A stretch of DNA of 64,000 nucleotides, taken from contig DCUJ01000004.1 of NCBI GenBank assembly GCA_002328495.1, positions 62,001-126,000 on the forward strand, written 5' to 3'. The notes beneath the pieces were generated by a model. The model made no database searches and was not told where the DNA came from. It was given only the letters and a program-made list of their open reading frames with translations. The stretch is from Sulfurospirillum sp. UBA2217. GTDB taxonomy: Bacteria > Campylobacterota > Campylobacteria > Campylobacterales > Sulfurospirillaceae. Positions 1 to 8,418 of the stretch are shown in pieces; positions within the stretch are counted from its first letter, which is position 1; every line of letters starts with the position of its first letter. The translations under genes were made by a program, and so were the position numbers.

Positions 1-62
1 GTGAACAAGTATTCCGTTATTTCAACTGCAATATTGTTTTTTCCTGCGATACAAATTTTCAT
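1..62 (-). CDS. Sugar N-formyltransferase, N-terminus only (partial)
   Basis: The reverse strand opens with ATG overlapping the stop of the ketoisomerase gene (ATGA) and reads MKICIAGKNNIAVEITEYLF before leaving the window. This Lys-Asn-Asn-Ile-Ala beginning resembles formyl-THF-dependent sugar N-formyltransferases that act on dTDP-amino sugars. A neighbouring FdtA/QdtA-like ketoisomerase and RmlA/RmlB elsewhere in the window would supply the precursor of a dTDP-3-formamido-3,6-dideoxyhexose. Only 20 residues are visible, so the family call rests on the start motif and context. Confidence 0.5.
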   Translation of the reverse strand, partial: MKICIAGKNNIAVEITEYLF

Positions 63-460
63 TTTTGACTTTCTTTTAAAAATTGTTGGTAATCTCTTAT
101 ATAGTCTTCTGGGTTATAGTACTCGTCTGCTAAAACCATCAAAACACAATCTTTACTGAAATTATACATTTCCCTCCAAATAAGCCCTTCAATTAAAAGC
201 CCTTGTGTCGGAGAAGAGAGTTGTATATGTTCTTTTGTTTTTCCATCGTCGAGTAAAAAAGTACAATAACCACTAACGCAAATCGCGAGTTGTTTTAAAT
301 TTCTATGAGCATGATGACCTCTACAGACATTATCTTGTGTACCGAAAATATAGTAAACTCTTTTAACATCAAAAGGGACATTATGATTTTGTTCCAGAGC
401 AATTAAAGAACCTCTTTCATCACCCATAATAGTTAAATCAATCAATTTTATTTTCATCAT
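59..460 (-). CDS. dTDP-4-oxo-6-deoxyglucose 3,4-ketoisomerase (FdtA/QdtA-like cupin)
   Basis: A 133-residue WxcM/FdtA-type cupin. It has the family's typical compact length, an early DERGSL segment (residues 14-19), then RVYYIFG and the His cluster GHHAHR (48-53) that supplies catalytic histidines. The family moves the keto group from C4 to C3 of dTDP-4-keto-6-deoxyglucose, the first step to dTDP-Fuc3N or Qui3N. The start is ATGATG overlapping the TGA of the upstream glycosyltransferase, and the 3' end overlaps a formyltransferase start, so it is translationally coupled on both sides. An aminotransferase for the 3-keto sugar would be expected beyond the window edge. Confidence 0.85.
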   Translation of the reverse strand: MMKIKLIDLTIMGDERGSLIALEQNHNVPFDVKRVYYIFGTQDNVCRGHHAHRNLKQLAICVSGYCTFLLDDGKTKEHIQLSSPTQGLLIEGLIWREMYNFSKDCVLMVLADEYYNPEDYIRDYQQFLKESQK

Positions 461-1521
461 ACATAATCTCTTTTATAGATAAGATGTTGCCATTCATATA
501 CTTCGCTATAGGGTTGTTCAAAAATCGTTTCTAGCATGAATTTGGTGACTTTCCGTGCATTGGAGACAGCATATGCTTTCGTATTTCCTTTTAGTGTAAT
601 TGCGTCATAAGTCTTGTTATCCAAATAACTTTTTATCTTCAAAAAACAATCTTCAATACCATCGAAATAAATAATATCCTTTTCATTTTCATAGAGCATA
701 TCAAGTCCATTAATTTTAGGAGAAAATGTGCATGTTCCCACACCCATAAAATGATTCATACGATCAGAAGACCCCATGAATTTTTGTTTATTTTCGCCTT
801 CAAGAAGGTCTTCTCTATTAAAATTGATAGCAATTTTTGCTTTAGAAATTTCTCGATAATAGTTCATTCCAAAAATTGTAGGATTTCCAAGAGAACCATA
901 AATTTTTAAATTTAGATTATTATCTGTACAAAATTTTTCTAATGCAAGTGCAAATTTATAACGAACGTCCTCTTTATGATCTCTTGCTATATAAATAATA
1001 TCATATTCTTTAGGGGTATCAAACAAAGGCTTGTCAATGACCGGTTCTGTGATATTAGGAAGGTATCCACAGACTAAATGAGGAAATTTTTTGTGTAAAG
1101 AAGGAAGCTCTGCTGCGGAAGTTTGACAAAAGAAGTCAATAAAGTTAAATTGTTCAAAAAAAGATGGACCTTCTCTGTCTAAAAAGTCTACAAACCATTT
1201 TGCTATTTTCATTTTTGGGTAAAGTTTTTTAATGATTAATAAGGTACTTGGGTAAACAAATTCTGCTTTAGCCAGAAGCAGTAAATCAGGTTCAATATTT
1301 TTACATGTAGTAATTAAGTCTTGATTCATTTTATCAATACTTCTTTTTTTAAACCCCAGAAAACGATGAGCTCTTGCTATGTCCCTATAGCTAAAATCGT
1401 ATACAAAATGACCTTGTGACATAAGTCCGTATGTAATTTTTCGATCAGTTGCATAAAAGACTTTACCATTATAGTGTTGGCTAAAATTGGCACAATGGAC
1501 TATTTTTAGATGGTTATTCAT
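457..1521 (-). CDS. CgeB-like glycosyltransferase, paralogue of the 3712-4707 gene
   Basis: A 354-residue protein beginning LKIVHCANFSQHYNGKVFYA and continuing with a YRDIARAHRFLG segment and a KMNQ motif. These are shared almost position for position with the product of 3712-4707, so the two are paralogues. The C-terminal half has the DRMNHFMGVGTCTFS and GIEDC patterns of CgeB/GT-B proteins, where a sugar nucleotide is bound. It overlaps the GT9 gene upstream by 8 bases and the ketoisomerase downstream by 4. Role inferred: one sugar transfer in the LPS outer core or O-chain. Acceptor and donor are unknown. Confidence 0.7.
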   Translation of the reverse strand: MNNHLKIVHCANFSQHYNGKVFYATDRKITYGLMSQGHFVYDFSYRDIARAHRFLGFKKRSIDKMNQDLITTCKNIEPDLLLLAKAEFVYPSTLLIIKKLYPKMKIAKWFVDFLDREGPSFFEQFNFIDFFCQTSAAELPSLHKKFPHLVCGYLPNITEPVIDKPLFDTPKEYDIIYIARDHKEDVRYKFALALEKFCTDNNLNLKIYGSLGNPTIFGMNYYREISKAKIAINFNREDLLEGENKQKFMGSSDRMNHFMGVGTCTFSPKINGLDMLYENEKDIIYFDGIEDCFLKIKSYLDNKTYDAITLKGNTKAYAVSNARKVTKFMLETIFEQPYSEVYEWQHLIYKRDYV

Positions 1522-2488
1522 TGATAATCCTTTGAATCACTGTATATACCTCGTCGACCGATATGCTCTTTGTGCATTCTTTATTGGTAGGGCATTTGGG
1601 CTTGTAGCATGGATGGCACGTTATGTCTTCTTTTGGTTTAATACAATAATGGCTGCCTTGATATTTTCCAAATTTAACACAATGATGAATGCCTGTAGAA
1701 GCAAAAATGGTTACAGTATTTGTCCCTAATGCCGCAGCCATATGTGATGGACCACTATCATTTCCCACATACAACATGGCATTAGCCAATAAAATTTTGA
1801 GTTCACCAAGTGTTGTTTTTCCAACAAAGTTTTTGATATCAGGGATAGTGTGTTCGATTAGTAGGGCATCATCTTTTTCTATATCAGTTCCGACGAGTGC
1901 AATATCAAGATAAGGTGTTTTAAGTTTCTTGATGAGTAGAATAAATTTTTCTATTTCCCAGCGTTTACTGGACCATTTTTCACTGCTTCCTGTTGAAAAA
2001 ACGATTGTTTTTTTATCAAAAATTTTTGATAATGGATGATCTTTTGAATACGATAGTCTAATAAGCAAACTTTCTTCATTGTGCATATAATCTACAATAC
2101 TTTTTTTGTTTAAGTTTGATTCTTCAAGCAAGGTGGGAAGGAGCTTTGCTGGAATTTTTATACCAATAATTTTTTGCAACCATGTGGCTGAGATATTAAT
2201 TAAATGCTTATAACGAACTATTGAAATAATAAAATGAGATAAAGAATTACAGTGCAAGTTGTAAACAAGATCGTACGAAGATTGTCTAACACACTGAAGT
2301 GTATTTAACATGTTTTTATGAACTACAATTTTATTAAAATAAGAAGTGTCTTCATATAAACCTTTGCCCAGAGAAGAAGTGACAAAATGAATTTCTGCAT
2401 CAGGAAAAAAATACCGAATAGCCCTAAACGTAGGTTCAAGAGTAATTAAATCACCCAATGCGCTAAAACGTAGGATTAAAATATTCAT
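1514..2488 (-). CDS. Glycosyltransferase family 9 (heptosyltransferase-like)
   Basis: A 324-residue GT9 protein. It starts NILILRFSALGDLITLEPTF, the classic beginning of WaaC/WaaF/WaaQ heptosyltransferases, and carries VGNDSGPSHMAAALG near residue 240 as the donor-binding signature. An unusual Cys-rich patch (CHPCYKPKCPTNKEC) lies near the C-terminus. Such Cys patches occur in several GT9 proteins and may bind a metal or form disulfides. It sits between the O-antigen ligase and a CgeB-like gene with 4- and 8-base overlaps. Likely adds heptose or a similar sugar to the LPS inner core at the cytoplasmic membrane. Confidence 0.85.
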   Translation of the reverse strand: MNILILRFSALGDLITLEPTFRAIRYFFPDAEIHFVTSSLGKGLYEDTSYFNKIVVHKNMLNTLQCVRQSSYDLVYNLHCNSLSHFIISIVRYKHLINISATWLQKIIGIKIPAKLLPTLLEESNLNKKSIVDYMHNEESLLIRLSYSKDHPLSKIFDKKTIVFSTGSSEKWSSKRWEIEKFILLIKKLKTPYLDIALVGTDIEKDDALLIEHTIPDIKNFVGKTTLGELKILLANAMLYVGNDSGPSHMAAALGTNTVTIFASTGIHHCVKFGKYQGSHYCIKPKEDITCHPCYKPKCPTNKECTKSISVDEVYTVIQRIINE

Positions 2489-3708
2489 TTGGAAGATACC
2501 TTAGCTTGATGTGTGTAGGTAGTTTTAGAGCCTATTACATGGGAGTATACGAAAAAAAGTATAATGATAAATACAGATACATCTAACTTACTATTCACTA
2601 AGCTCCCATCAAATTGAAGAAGCGTTAAAAAAGCGATAAGAAAAAAGCCTAAATAGAATTGTTTGATAAGATAGATTGTTTTGAAAACAATCCATAATAA
2701 ATAACTATAAGCCATAAGTCCGAAAATACCTAAAAACAAGAGAATTTCTAAGACGAAGTTGTGCATACCTGCTTTTGTCGTGCCCAATGCTTTTGCAAAA
2801 GAGCCAACACCATACCCAAAGAAAAATTTGCTTTCAATAAGTGGAAGTGCAGAAGCCCAGATACGAAAGCGATTGCTATCCGCACCTGCGATGAGAAGAT
2901 AAAGGCGTTGTTTTAAGTGTGGGTCCGAGTTAAAAAGAAAAACACTTATCGTAATAAGGCATATGATGGATACTATAAATAGTTTATTAGAAAGGATTTT
3001 TTTGATATTTGTCATAGTATACAAAAAGAAAAATATACCAAAAAAGAGCCATGATGCTCTAGACATAGAGTGCGCTAATGTAAAGAAATGTACAAAAAAT
3101 AAAATGATAAGCCCAATAAGACTTAATCGAGAGATGTGCGAATATTTTTCCATCAAGATGTAAAATAAGATAGAAGTATTGATTGCCATTATGAATCCAA
3201 AGATATTGCGATTAAACATTGGTCCAGTTAAACCGTGTCCACTTAATGGAAGCGCTAAAAAAAGATCATAGTGTGTAAAGTACTGGTACAGTCCATCCAA
3301 ACAATAGATACTCAGAGTAATAATAATCATTGAAAGGAAGCGTTTTTTACTAAAAAATTCAAAGTAGTAAAAATAGAGAAGAACAACTAAAAGTAAAACA
3401 TAACGATAAAAAAACTTCACTAAATCTATGATATTTTCAAGGGGAGATAAGCCCAATACAGAAGAAATGAACATGCAAAGCATGACTATCAATAATGCAA
3501 TAAAAATATCTTTGGTTTTCCCAATGAGCTGAAAAAGAAGCTGATGTGTTTTGTGTATGTAAAGATGCGTTAATAAAAAGACAATCATCAAGATAGTAGA
3601 AATTTGGTACACAGTATTTTTTACAGGTAAAAATAAAATCCAAATAAACAGTACTATATTGAATACATTATACTCTTTAAGATAATCTCTTCTGCCATTA
3701 TGGTCCAT
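2485..3708 (-). CDS. O-antigen ligase/polymerase family membrane protein (Wzy_C)
   Basis: A 407-residue polytopic membrane protein with about ten hydrophobic segments. The Wzy_C signatures are GLTGPMFNRNIFGF near residue 160, HSMSRASWL near 213, and a large loop with DSNRFRIWASALPLI followed by GVGSFAK and MHNFVLE. In this family the periplasmic loop arginine and histidine act in glycan transfer from undecaprenyl diphosphate. Its place inside an LPS core operon favours a WaaL-type ligase over a Wzy polymerase, and a separate EpsG-like polymerase exists at 61397. The distinction cannot be proved from sequence. Confidence 0.8.
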   Translation of the reverse strand: MDHNGRRDYLKEYNVFNIVLFIWILFLPVKNTVYQISTILMIVFLLTHLYIHKTHQLLFQLIGKTKDIFIALLIVMLCMFISSVLGLSPLENIIDLVKFFYRYVLLLVVLLYFYYFEFFSKKRFLSMIIITLSIYCLDGLYQYFTHYDLFLALPLSGHGLTGPMFNRNIFGFIMAINTSILFYILMEKYSHISRLSLIGLIILFFVHFFTLAHSMSRASWLFFGIFFFLYTMTNIKKILSNKLFIVSIICLITISVFLFNSDPHLKQRLYLLIAGADSNRFRIWASALPLIESKFFFGYGVGSFAKALGTTKAGMHNFVLEILLFLGIFGLMAYSYLLWIVFKTIYLIKQFYLGFFLIAFLTLLQFDGSLVNSKLDVSVFIIILFFVYSHVIGSKTTYTHQAKVSSK

Positions 3709-3711
3709 ATG

Positions 3712-4707
3712 TTATTTCTCCCACCATAGATACTGGCAAAGCTCTTTATGGTTTTGTTCTAATAGGTGAATAATATAGCCACTGATAGATTTAGTATTGA
3801 ACAGCGTATGAACTCTTTTGTGCAACCATTGGGTCTTTTGGATTCTTTCTTGAGTATTTTCCAAATAATAAAGTGTTTTTAAACGCATATCTTCAAAATC
3901 ATCATAATATACTAGCTTGTCTTCAAAAAAATCTTCGCCATCAATAATCGTTCGACTCAGACAAAAAGAGCCATTGCCTAAAATGTGCATTAGCCGATCA
4001 GAGGTATACCATTTATTGTACCTGTATGCATCTCTACTATGATTAAGGCAAACTTTACTATCGGCAATGAGTTGAAAATAGGGCTCTCCGATAACAGTCT
4101 GGTCGTGTGTTTGTCCAATGAATTTAATATCAAGTGTTCGTAAATTTTCTTGAATAAGTTGAATAAATTTTGTTCGTTCGTTGTCTTTGCGACCAGAAAA
4201 TAAGAGATCGTGTGTTTGTAGCTTTGTAAAACCTTGATGTCTTTCGACGTTATGGTTTACGGGATTGGGTAAAAAGAAAGCATTGGGATTGAAAGTTTTG
4301 ACTTCTTGTAAGATTTGCCCAGCACCCGTGATAAGAACCATATCAAAAAGATGTCCAACTTTTTTAAGATGCTCTTCAATGATCATATCGTTGTACCATA
4401 GAATCAATTTAATATTTTTTCTTTTAAGAGTATAGAATGTTTCTTCAGCAATAAGCTCAGCGTGTCCAAAGATGATTAACTCAGGGTTAATGGCTTCAAC
4501 ACATTCTAAAAAAAGTTGGTTCATTTTGTTGACACCTCCTTTTTTATTTTTAAAAAAAGAGTAGTAGCGTGCAGTATCACGATAATCAAAGTTGTGTACA
4601 AAATGGTTATTCTCTAGTAACCCTTGAGAAATTTTCACAGGATTTGCATAGAGAGTTCCTCCTATTTTTGTCACAATATTAAATGGGGCGCAATGAATGA
4701 TTCTCAT
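3712..4707 (-). CDS. CgeB-like glycosyltransferase, second paralogue
   Basis: 331 residues. The N-terminus MRIIHCAPFNIVTKIGGTLY, the YRDTARYYSFF segment and the KMNQLF motif match the 457-1521 protein. Near the C-terminus it has SDRLMHILGNGSFCLSR, the equivalent of the donor-binding stretch in its paralogue. The start ATG overlaps the stop of the upstream GT4 gene as ATGA, and only three bases separate its stop from the ligase start. The paired copies flank the ligase and GT9 genes, suggesting duplication followed by specialisation to two successive sugar additions. Confidence 0.7.
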   Translation of the reverse strand: MRIIHCAPFNIVTKIGGTLYANPVKISQGLLENNHFVHNFDYRDTARYYSFFKNKKGGVNKMNQLFLECVEAINPELIIFGHAELIAEETFYTLKRKNIKLILWYNDMIIEEHLKKVGHLFDMVLITGAGQILQEVKTFNPNAFFLPNPVNHNVERHQGFTKLQTHDLLFSGRKDNERTKFIQLIQENLRTLDIKFIGQTHDQTVIGEPYFQLIADSKVCLNHSRDAYRYNKWYTSDRLMHILGNGSFCLSRTIIDGEDFFEDKLVYYDDFEDMRLKTLYYLENTQERIQKTQWLHKRVHTLFNTKSISGYIIHLLEQNHKELCQYLWWEK

Positions 4708-5789
4708 AAAAATCCTTTATAAACACGCAGTGTTCCTATGACCATCTTTTCCAACGAAAAATTTTGGCAGATGTAGGTATAGCCATCAAATTGAAGGTCG
4801 CGTGCCAACACTATTTTAGTTGCCAAATCATTTGGGTCTTCAATATTGGTAAAATAACCGTGAATATTCTCAGAAATAATATCTAAGACTCCTCCGTGAT
4901 TGGTCGCAATGACAGGTGTATTTAGGGCAATTGCTTCAGCAACACTGCGACCGAAGCTTTCTGGTTTTTTTGAACTACTGACAATGACATGACTCAGGGC
5001 ATAAACTTCCGCGACATTATGCGTGCTACCACAAAAAGAGACGTGCTCTTGAATGTTTAGCGATGCTATAAGATCTAACAAAGAAGTAAAATAATTTTGT
5101 TTATCCTCTCTCACTCCACCAATGATGAGACCAATGATATTTGGAAAGTCCACCTTAAGTATAGCAATTGCTTTTATAAAAGTTTCTAAATCTTTGAGTT
5201 GCGTAATACGCCCAACGGTTGAAATGACTAATTTATTTTGAAGGTTATGATCTCTTTGGAATGCTTCTATAAAAGAATGGTCTAAGCTTTTTGGGTTAAA
5301 TCTATCTACGTCAATGCCTCTTGGGATAATGGTAATTTTTTTTTCATCTACATGATAATTTTTTTGAATGTATTGCTGAATAGCATGACTAACGCAAATG
5401 ATATGATCAGATTTTGTCATAATGCGACTATAAAAACTCACAGAATTAAAACCATGTACGGTTGAAACAACAGGAAGGTGTAAAAATTTATTAGCCAAAA
5501 AGACCATCCACGCAGGGACTCTGCTTCTTACATGTAAGATATTTGGGCCGAGCGTTTTGAGTGTTTGATAAAGTTTAAAAATGCGAAATGGGGCTGTAAA
5601 AATGTTTTTACTACACACATCAAGCGTTACATGTAAGCCACCCTCTTTTTCAATGTGTTCGACCAGTTTACCACCCTTGCTGATGACAATGCTTTCAAAC
5701 CCTTTTTTGACCAGTTCGCGCGAAAGTTCAACAACGCCACGTTCAACGCCGCCTTCATTGAGTTCTGGAAGTAGTTGAACAATTTTCAT
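4704..5789 (-). CDS. Glycosyltransferase family 4
   Basis: A 361-residue GT-B enzyme with an N-terminal acceptor domain (VQLLPELNEGGVERGVVEL) and the GT4 donor signature KPESFGRSVAEAIALNTPVI near residue 275, whose paired Glu residues (E-x7-E) contact the sugar nucleotide. The start is fixed by an ATGA overlap with the upstream gene. It holds two TTACATGTAA palindromes (5528, 5627), both read as Leu-His-Val. Likely a core-oligosaccharide hexosyl- or hexosaminyltransferase at the inner membrane. Donor not predictable. Confidence 0.85.
   Translation of the reverse strand: MKIVQLLPELNEGGVERGVVELSRELVKKGFESIVISKGGKLVEHIEKEGGLHVTLDVCSKNIFTAPFRIFKLYQTLKTLGPNILHVRSRVPAWMVFLANKFLHLPVVSTVHGFNSVSFYSRIMTKSDHIICVSHAIQQYIQKNYHVDEKKITIIPRGIDVDRFNPKSLDHSFIEAFQRDHNLQNKLVISTVGRITQLKDLETFIKAIAILKVDFPNIIGLIIGGVREDKQNYFTSLLDLIASLNIQEHVSFCGSTHNVAEVYALSHVIVSSSKKPESFGRSVAEAIALNTPVIATNHGGVLDIISENIHGYFTNIEDPNDLATKIVLARDLQFDGYTYICQNFSLEKMVIGTLRVYKGFL
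5528..5537. repeat. TTACATGTAA palindrome 1
   Basis: Perfect copy in the 4704 GT4 gene, read Leu-His-Val. Confidence 0.9.
5627..5636. repeat. TTACATGTAA palindrome 2
   Basis: Perfect copy in the same GT4 gene, 99 bases away, read Leu-His-Val. Confidence 0.9.
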
Positions 5790-6679
5790 ACAAGTACTTT
5801 TTGAGCGTAGGTGTGAAAATCAATCTTTTTATTGTGATTGCCAAGATTGCCATCAAAGATATGCCCAAACCCTTCATTTTGGAGAGAGAGTGCCATAGCA
5901 AAAAATTTATTGTTTTTGACCTCACCAATGGGTAGAATTTCAACGTTGGCATGACCGTAGCTAATAGCCTCACTGATCATGGAAGTAGAATCCATTGTGA
6001 TGAAGACCACTTCGCAATGATGTAAAAAATCTGCAATGGGATTGATAGTGTTTTGCGAAAAAAACACACTGTAGGAAAATGAATAGTCTTGTAGCAGTGT
6101 TTCAATTTCTTTGGGTGTTCGTGGCGATGTTGTTACGGCAATCTCATACTCGTTAAAGTGTGCAAAAATAAAATCAAGTTGAGTTTTCATGCGCTCTTTG
6201 TCCATACTAAAATGGGCATTATTGCCACCAATGATGATACCAATCGATTTTTTTTGAGGTTTAAAAAAGCCTTGGGGTTCAACGTAGCTAAAGTTTGACA
6301 GAATACGGATGATATTGTTCTGAATAGGTGGATGGTCGTGTGTTTGGGCAAAAATGAGGTCAAAATCGTACCGATAGCTTTGCGGAAGCATCATCGTGAC
6401 GGATTTGAGACCAAATTTTTTGGAGAGTGTTTTGTTGGCATAATAGGTACCAGAGCCTGCTGATACAATCATATCGCAATACTTGGGTACGGGAGTCTTA
6501 CATTTGAATAAAAAAAGCGTGTAAATTTTGAACCAATCTAGTACATAAGAGAGTAGCTTAAAGGCTTTACATGTAAAGCTCACAGGGATGACTTCGTAGG
6601 TCGCTTTGAGATGCTTTGCCAAAGCGATGGATTGGTTCAGGTGACCCATGCGACCATCACTTAAAATGGCAATATTCAC
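5786..6679 (-). CDS. ELM1/GtrOC-like family protein (DUF1022)
   Basis: About 297 residues of the ELM1 (DUF1022) family, a GT-B-like fold found in bacterial LPS clusters and named after a plant mitochondrial fission protein. Recognisable blocks are ILSDGRMGHLNQSIALA at the N-terminus, DMIVSAGSGTYYAN, IGIIIGGNNAHF and TMDSTSMISEA. I prefer a GTG start at 6679, which overlaps the acyltransferase stop (GTGA) and has GGAG upstream. A longer form from 6715 would need a 39-base overlap and adds residues not typical of the family. Probable role in core glycosylation; the reaction is unproven. Confidence 0.7.
   Translation of the reverse strand: MNIAILSDGRMGHLNQSIALAKHLKATYEVIPVSFTCKAFKLLSYVLDWFKIYTLFLFKCKTPVPKYCDMIVSAGSGTYYANKTLSKKFGLKSVTMMLPQSYRYDFDLIFAQTHDHPPIQNNIIRILSNFSYVEPQGFFKPQKKSIGIIIGGNNAHFSMDKERMKTQLDFIFAHFNEYEIAVTTSPRTPKEIETLLQDYSFSYSVFFSQNTINPIADFLHHCEVVFITMDSTSMISEAISYGHANVEILPIGEVKNNKFFAMALSLQNEGFGHIFDGNLGNHNKKIDFHTYAQKVLV
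6567..6576. repeat. TTACATGTAA palindrome 3
   Basis: Perfect copy in the ELM1-like gene (12-base TTTACATGTAAA), read Phe-Thr-Cys-Lys. Confidence 0.9.
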
Positions 6680-7566
6680 TTTGCAATTCTCCAACGATCG
6701 TGCATCCAAAACCACTGTTCAGGATACGTGCGAATCATCGCTTCAAGGGTGTCGTTATAGCGTTGTGTTATGTGAGTGATTTTTGCTGAGATGTCACTCT
6801 CCTCTTCTGCGATATAGTCGATAGGCTCTTGTATGACGATGTTATAGCGTCCATCAGGAAGGCGTACGATAAAGGTAGGAAGAATGAGAGGGTTGTATTT
6901 GAGTTTAAGCTGGGCGATAACATCAACCGTGAGGACAGGTTGCGCGAAAAAAAGTGTTTCTACACTGTTATGAATACCTGCTTTTTGGTCAAATAAAATA
7001 GAAACTTGCAATCCTGCTTTGAGTGTTTTAACAATGCTGATAATGGCATTTTTTTTGGGAATATTTCTATTGCCATATTTCCCTCGAAACCCTTGCACAA
7101 TGTTTTTATCAACCAATTTATTTTTTCCAACACGCGCAATATTTTTAATAGGGTATCCACTTTTTCCAAAGAAATGCGCAAGCAGTTCCCAGTTGGAAAA
7201 ATGCCCCGTGATGAGAAGTTTTCCACGATTTTTATCTTCAAAATAGTGGCGAAATTGAATCAGAATTTCATCTCTGTTCGCAATAGCACCGTCAATATCG
7301 AGTTTGTCGTTGTACATTAAAAGGGTTTCCGCAAGGGTGATAGCGACACTTTCATACGCTTTTTGGGCAATGGTGAAAATCTCATCGTCTGATTTTTCAG
7401 GGTAGGCATAGTGAAGGTTTTTCAGAGTCAGTGTGCGTCTTCGTTTATCGAGGGTGAAAAAGGCTTTTAGAATGGCTTTGCACAAGGCATAAACAGTACG
7501 ATTGGGGAGGAGTTTTGTTAAAAAAAGAAAACCTTTAACAAGGTAATATTCACTGTAAAAACGCAT
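6676..7566 (-). CDS. Lipid A biosynthesis lauroyl/myristoyl acyltransferase (LpxL/HtrB family)
   Basis: A 296-residue inner-membrane acyltransferase. The catalytic HX4E motif is HFSNWE (His122-Glu127) in LLITGHFSNWELL. Further conserved blocks are the LFDQKAG segment near 195 and the C-terminal PEQWFWMHDRW. It transfers a secondary acyl chain from acyl-ACP to Kdo-lipid A. It is the first gene of the minus-strand operon, facing an exonuclease gene across 63 bases, and its stop overlaps the GTG of the next gene. Confidence 0.93.
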   Translation of the reverse strand: MRFYSEYYLVKGFLFLTKLLPNRTVYALCKAILKAFFTLDKRRRTLTLKNLHYAYPEKSDDEIFTIAQKAYESVAITLAETLLMYNDKLDIDGAIANRDEILIQFRHYFEDKNRGKLLITGHFSNWELLAHFFGKSGYPIKNIARVGKNKLVDKNIVQGFRGKYGNRNIPKKNAIISIVKTLKAGLQVSILFDQKAGIHNSVETLFFAQPVLTVDVIAQLKLKYNPLILPTFIVRLPDGRYNIVIQEPIDYIAEEESDISAKITHITQRYNDTLEAMIRTYPEQWFWMHDRWRIAK

Positions 7567-7629
7567 CTTAACACTTTCAAAATGGAATTAAGCTAAAATA
7601 GTATCCAAAAGAAGCCAAAGAGGTACTTA
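7567..7629. promoter_or_regulatory. Divergent promoter region
   Basis: The only clear divergent gap in the left part: 63 bases between the minus-strand LPS operon and the plus-strand genes. On the plus strand GCTAAAAT near 7590-7597 is a reasonable extended -10 box, with AAGAGG about 6 bases before the ATG at 7630. On the minus strand TACTAT (complement of 7598-7603) is a weaker -10 candidate. No clear -35 is seen, which is common in Campylobacterota. No operator-like repeat was found. Confidence 0.4.
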
Positions 7630-8418
7630 ATGATTTGTGTGTTCGACATAGAGACGATTCCAGATACAAGGCTGATACGGGATGTGTTGCATTTTGAGGG
7701 GAGTGATTTGGACGTTTCTCTTCTAGCACAACGTGACCAAGAAGCCAAAAGTGGGAGTAGCTTTTTGCCGCTTTCTTTTCATAAGATAGTGGCAATTTCA
7801 GCGGTCATTGCCGATGACTTTGGCATTTTCCGCAAGGTGAGTAGCATTGAGGGAAGTAGCGAAAAAGAGATGATTAAAAATTTTCTAGGCTTTATCAACA
7901 AGCACAATCCAAAGTTAGTCAGTTTCAACGGACGCAGTTTTGATATGCCCCTTCTCATGCTTCGTGCCATGCAATACAATCTTACATGTAATGCCTATTT
8001 TGAACAAGAAAATCGCGAGTTAAACAAGAACAAATGGGATAACTACCGTGCACGCTACAGTGATCGTTTTCATATAGATTTGCTGGATCATTTATGCGAA
8101 TTTGGTGCAGTGCGTGGGCTTAAACTGGATCATGTCTGTTCTATGGTGGGGCTTCCTGGCAAATACGATGTGCACGGTGACCAAGTTATGGAACTTTTTT
8201 ATGCGGGAGCGATAGAAAAAATTAAAGAGTATTGTGAGAGTGATGTGCTCAATACCTACTGGCTTTTTTTGAAATACGAGCTGCTTAAAGGTAACCTCAT
8301 TATAGAAGATTATCAGCGGGCTTTGGTTACAATGCAAGAAGGATTAAGCGATACTAAGGCTTACACAGACGTCTTTGGTATTGCGATAGAAGATGAACTT
8401 TACAAGGAAAATGCATGA
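7630..8418 (+). CDS. Predicted 3'-5' exonuclease (PolB-like DEDDy domain)
   Basis: A 262-residue DnaQ-fold protein of the predicted 3'-5' exonuclease family related to DNA polymerase B exonuclease domains. ExoI is FDIETIPD at residues 5-12 (Asp6, Glu8), ExoII is VSFNGRSFDMPLL near 100, and ExoIII is YCESDVLNTYWLF near 200 with the Tyr-x3-Asp arrangement. No polymerase domain is attached. It is unrelated to glycan synthesis and overlaps the phosphomannomutase gene by 4 bases. Contains TTACATGTAA at 7982. Confidence 0.85.
   Translation: MICVFDIETIPDTRLIRDVLHFEGSDLDVSLLAQRDQEAKSGSSFLPLSFHKIVAISAVIADDFGIFRKVSSIEGSSEKEMIKNFLGFINKHNPKLVSFNGRSFDMPLLMLRAMQYNLTCNAYFEQENRELNKNKWDNYRARYSDRFHIDLLDHLCEFGAVRGLKLDHVCSMVGLPGKYDVHGDQVMELFYAGAIEKIKEYCESDVLNTYWLFLKYELLKGNLIIEDYQRALVTMQEGLSDTKAYTDVFGIAIEDELYKENA
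7982..7991. repeat. TTACATGTAA palindrome 4
   Basis: Perfect copy in the exonuclease gene, read Leu-Thr-Cys-Asn. Confidence 0.9.
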
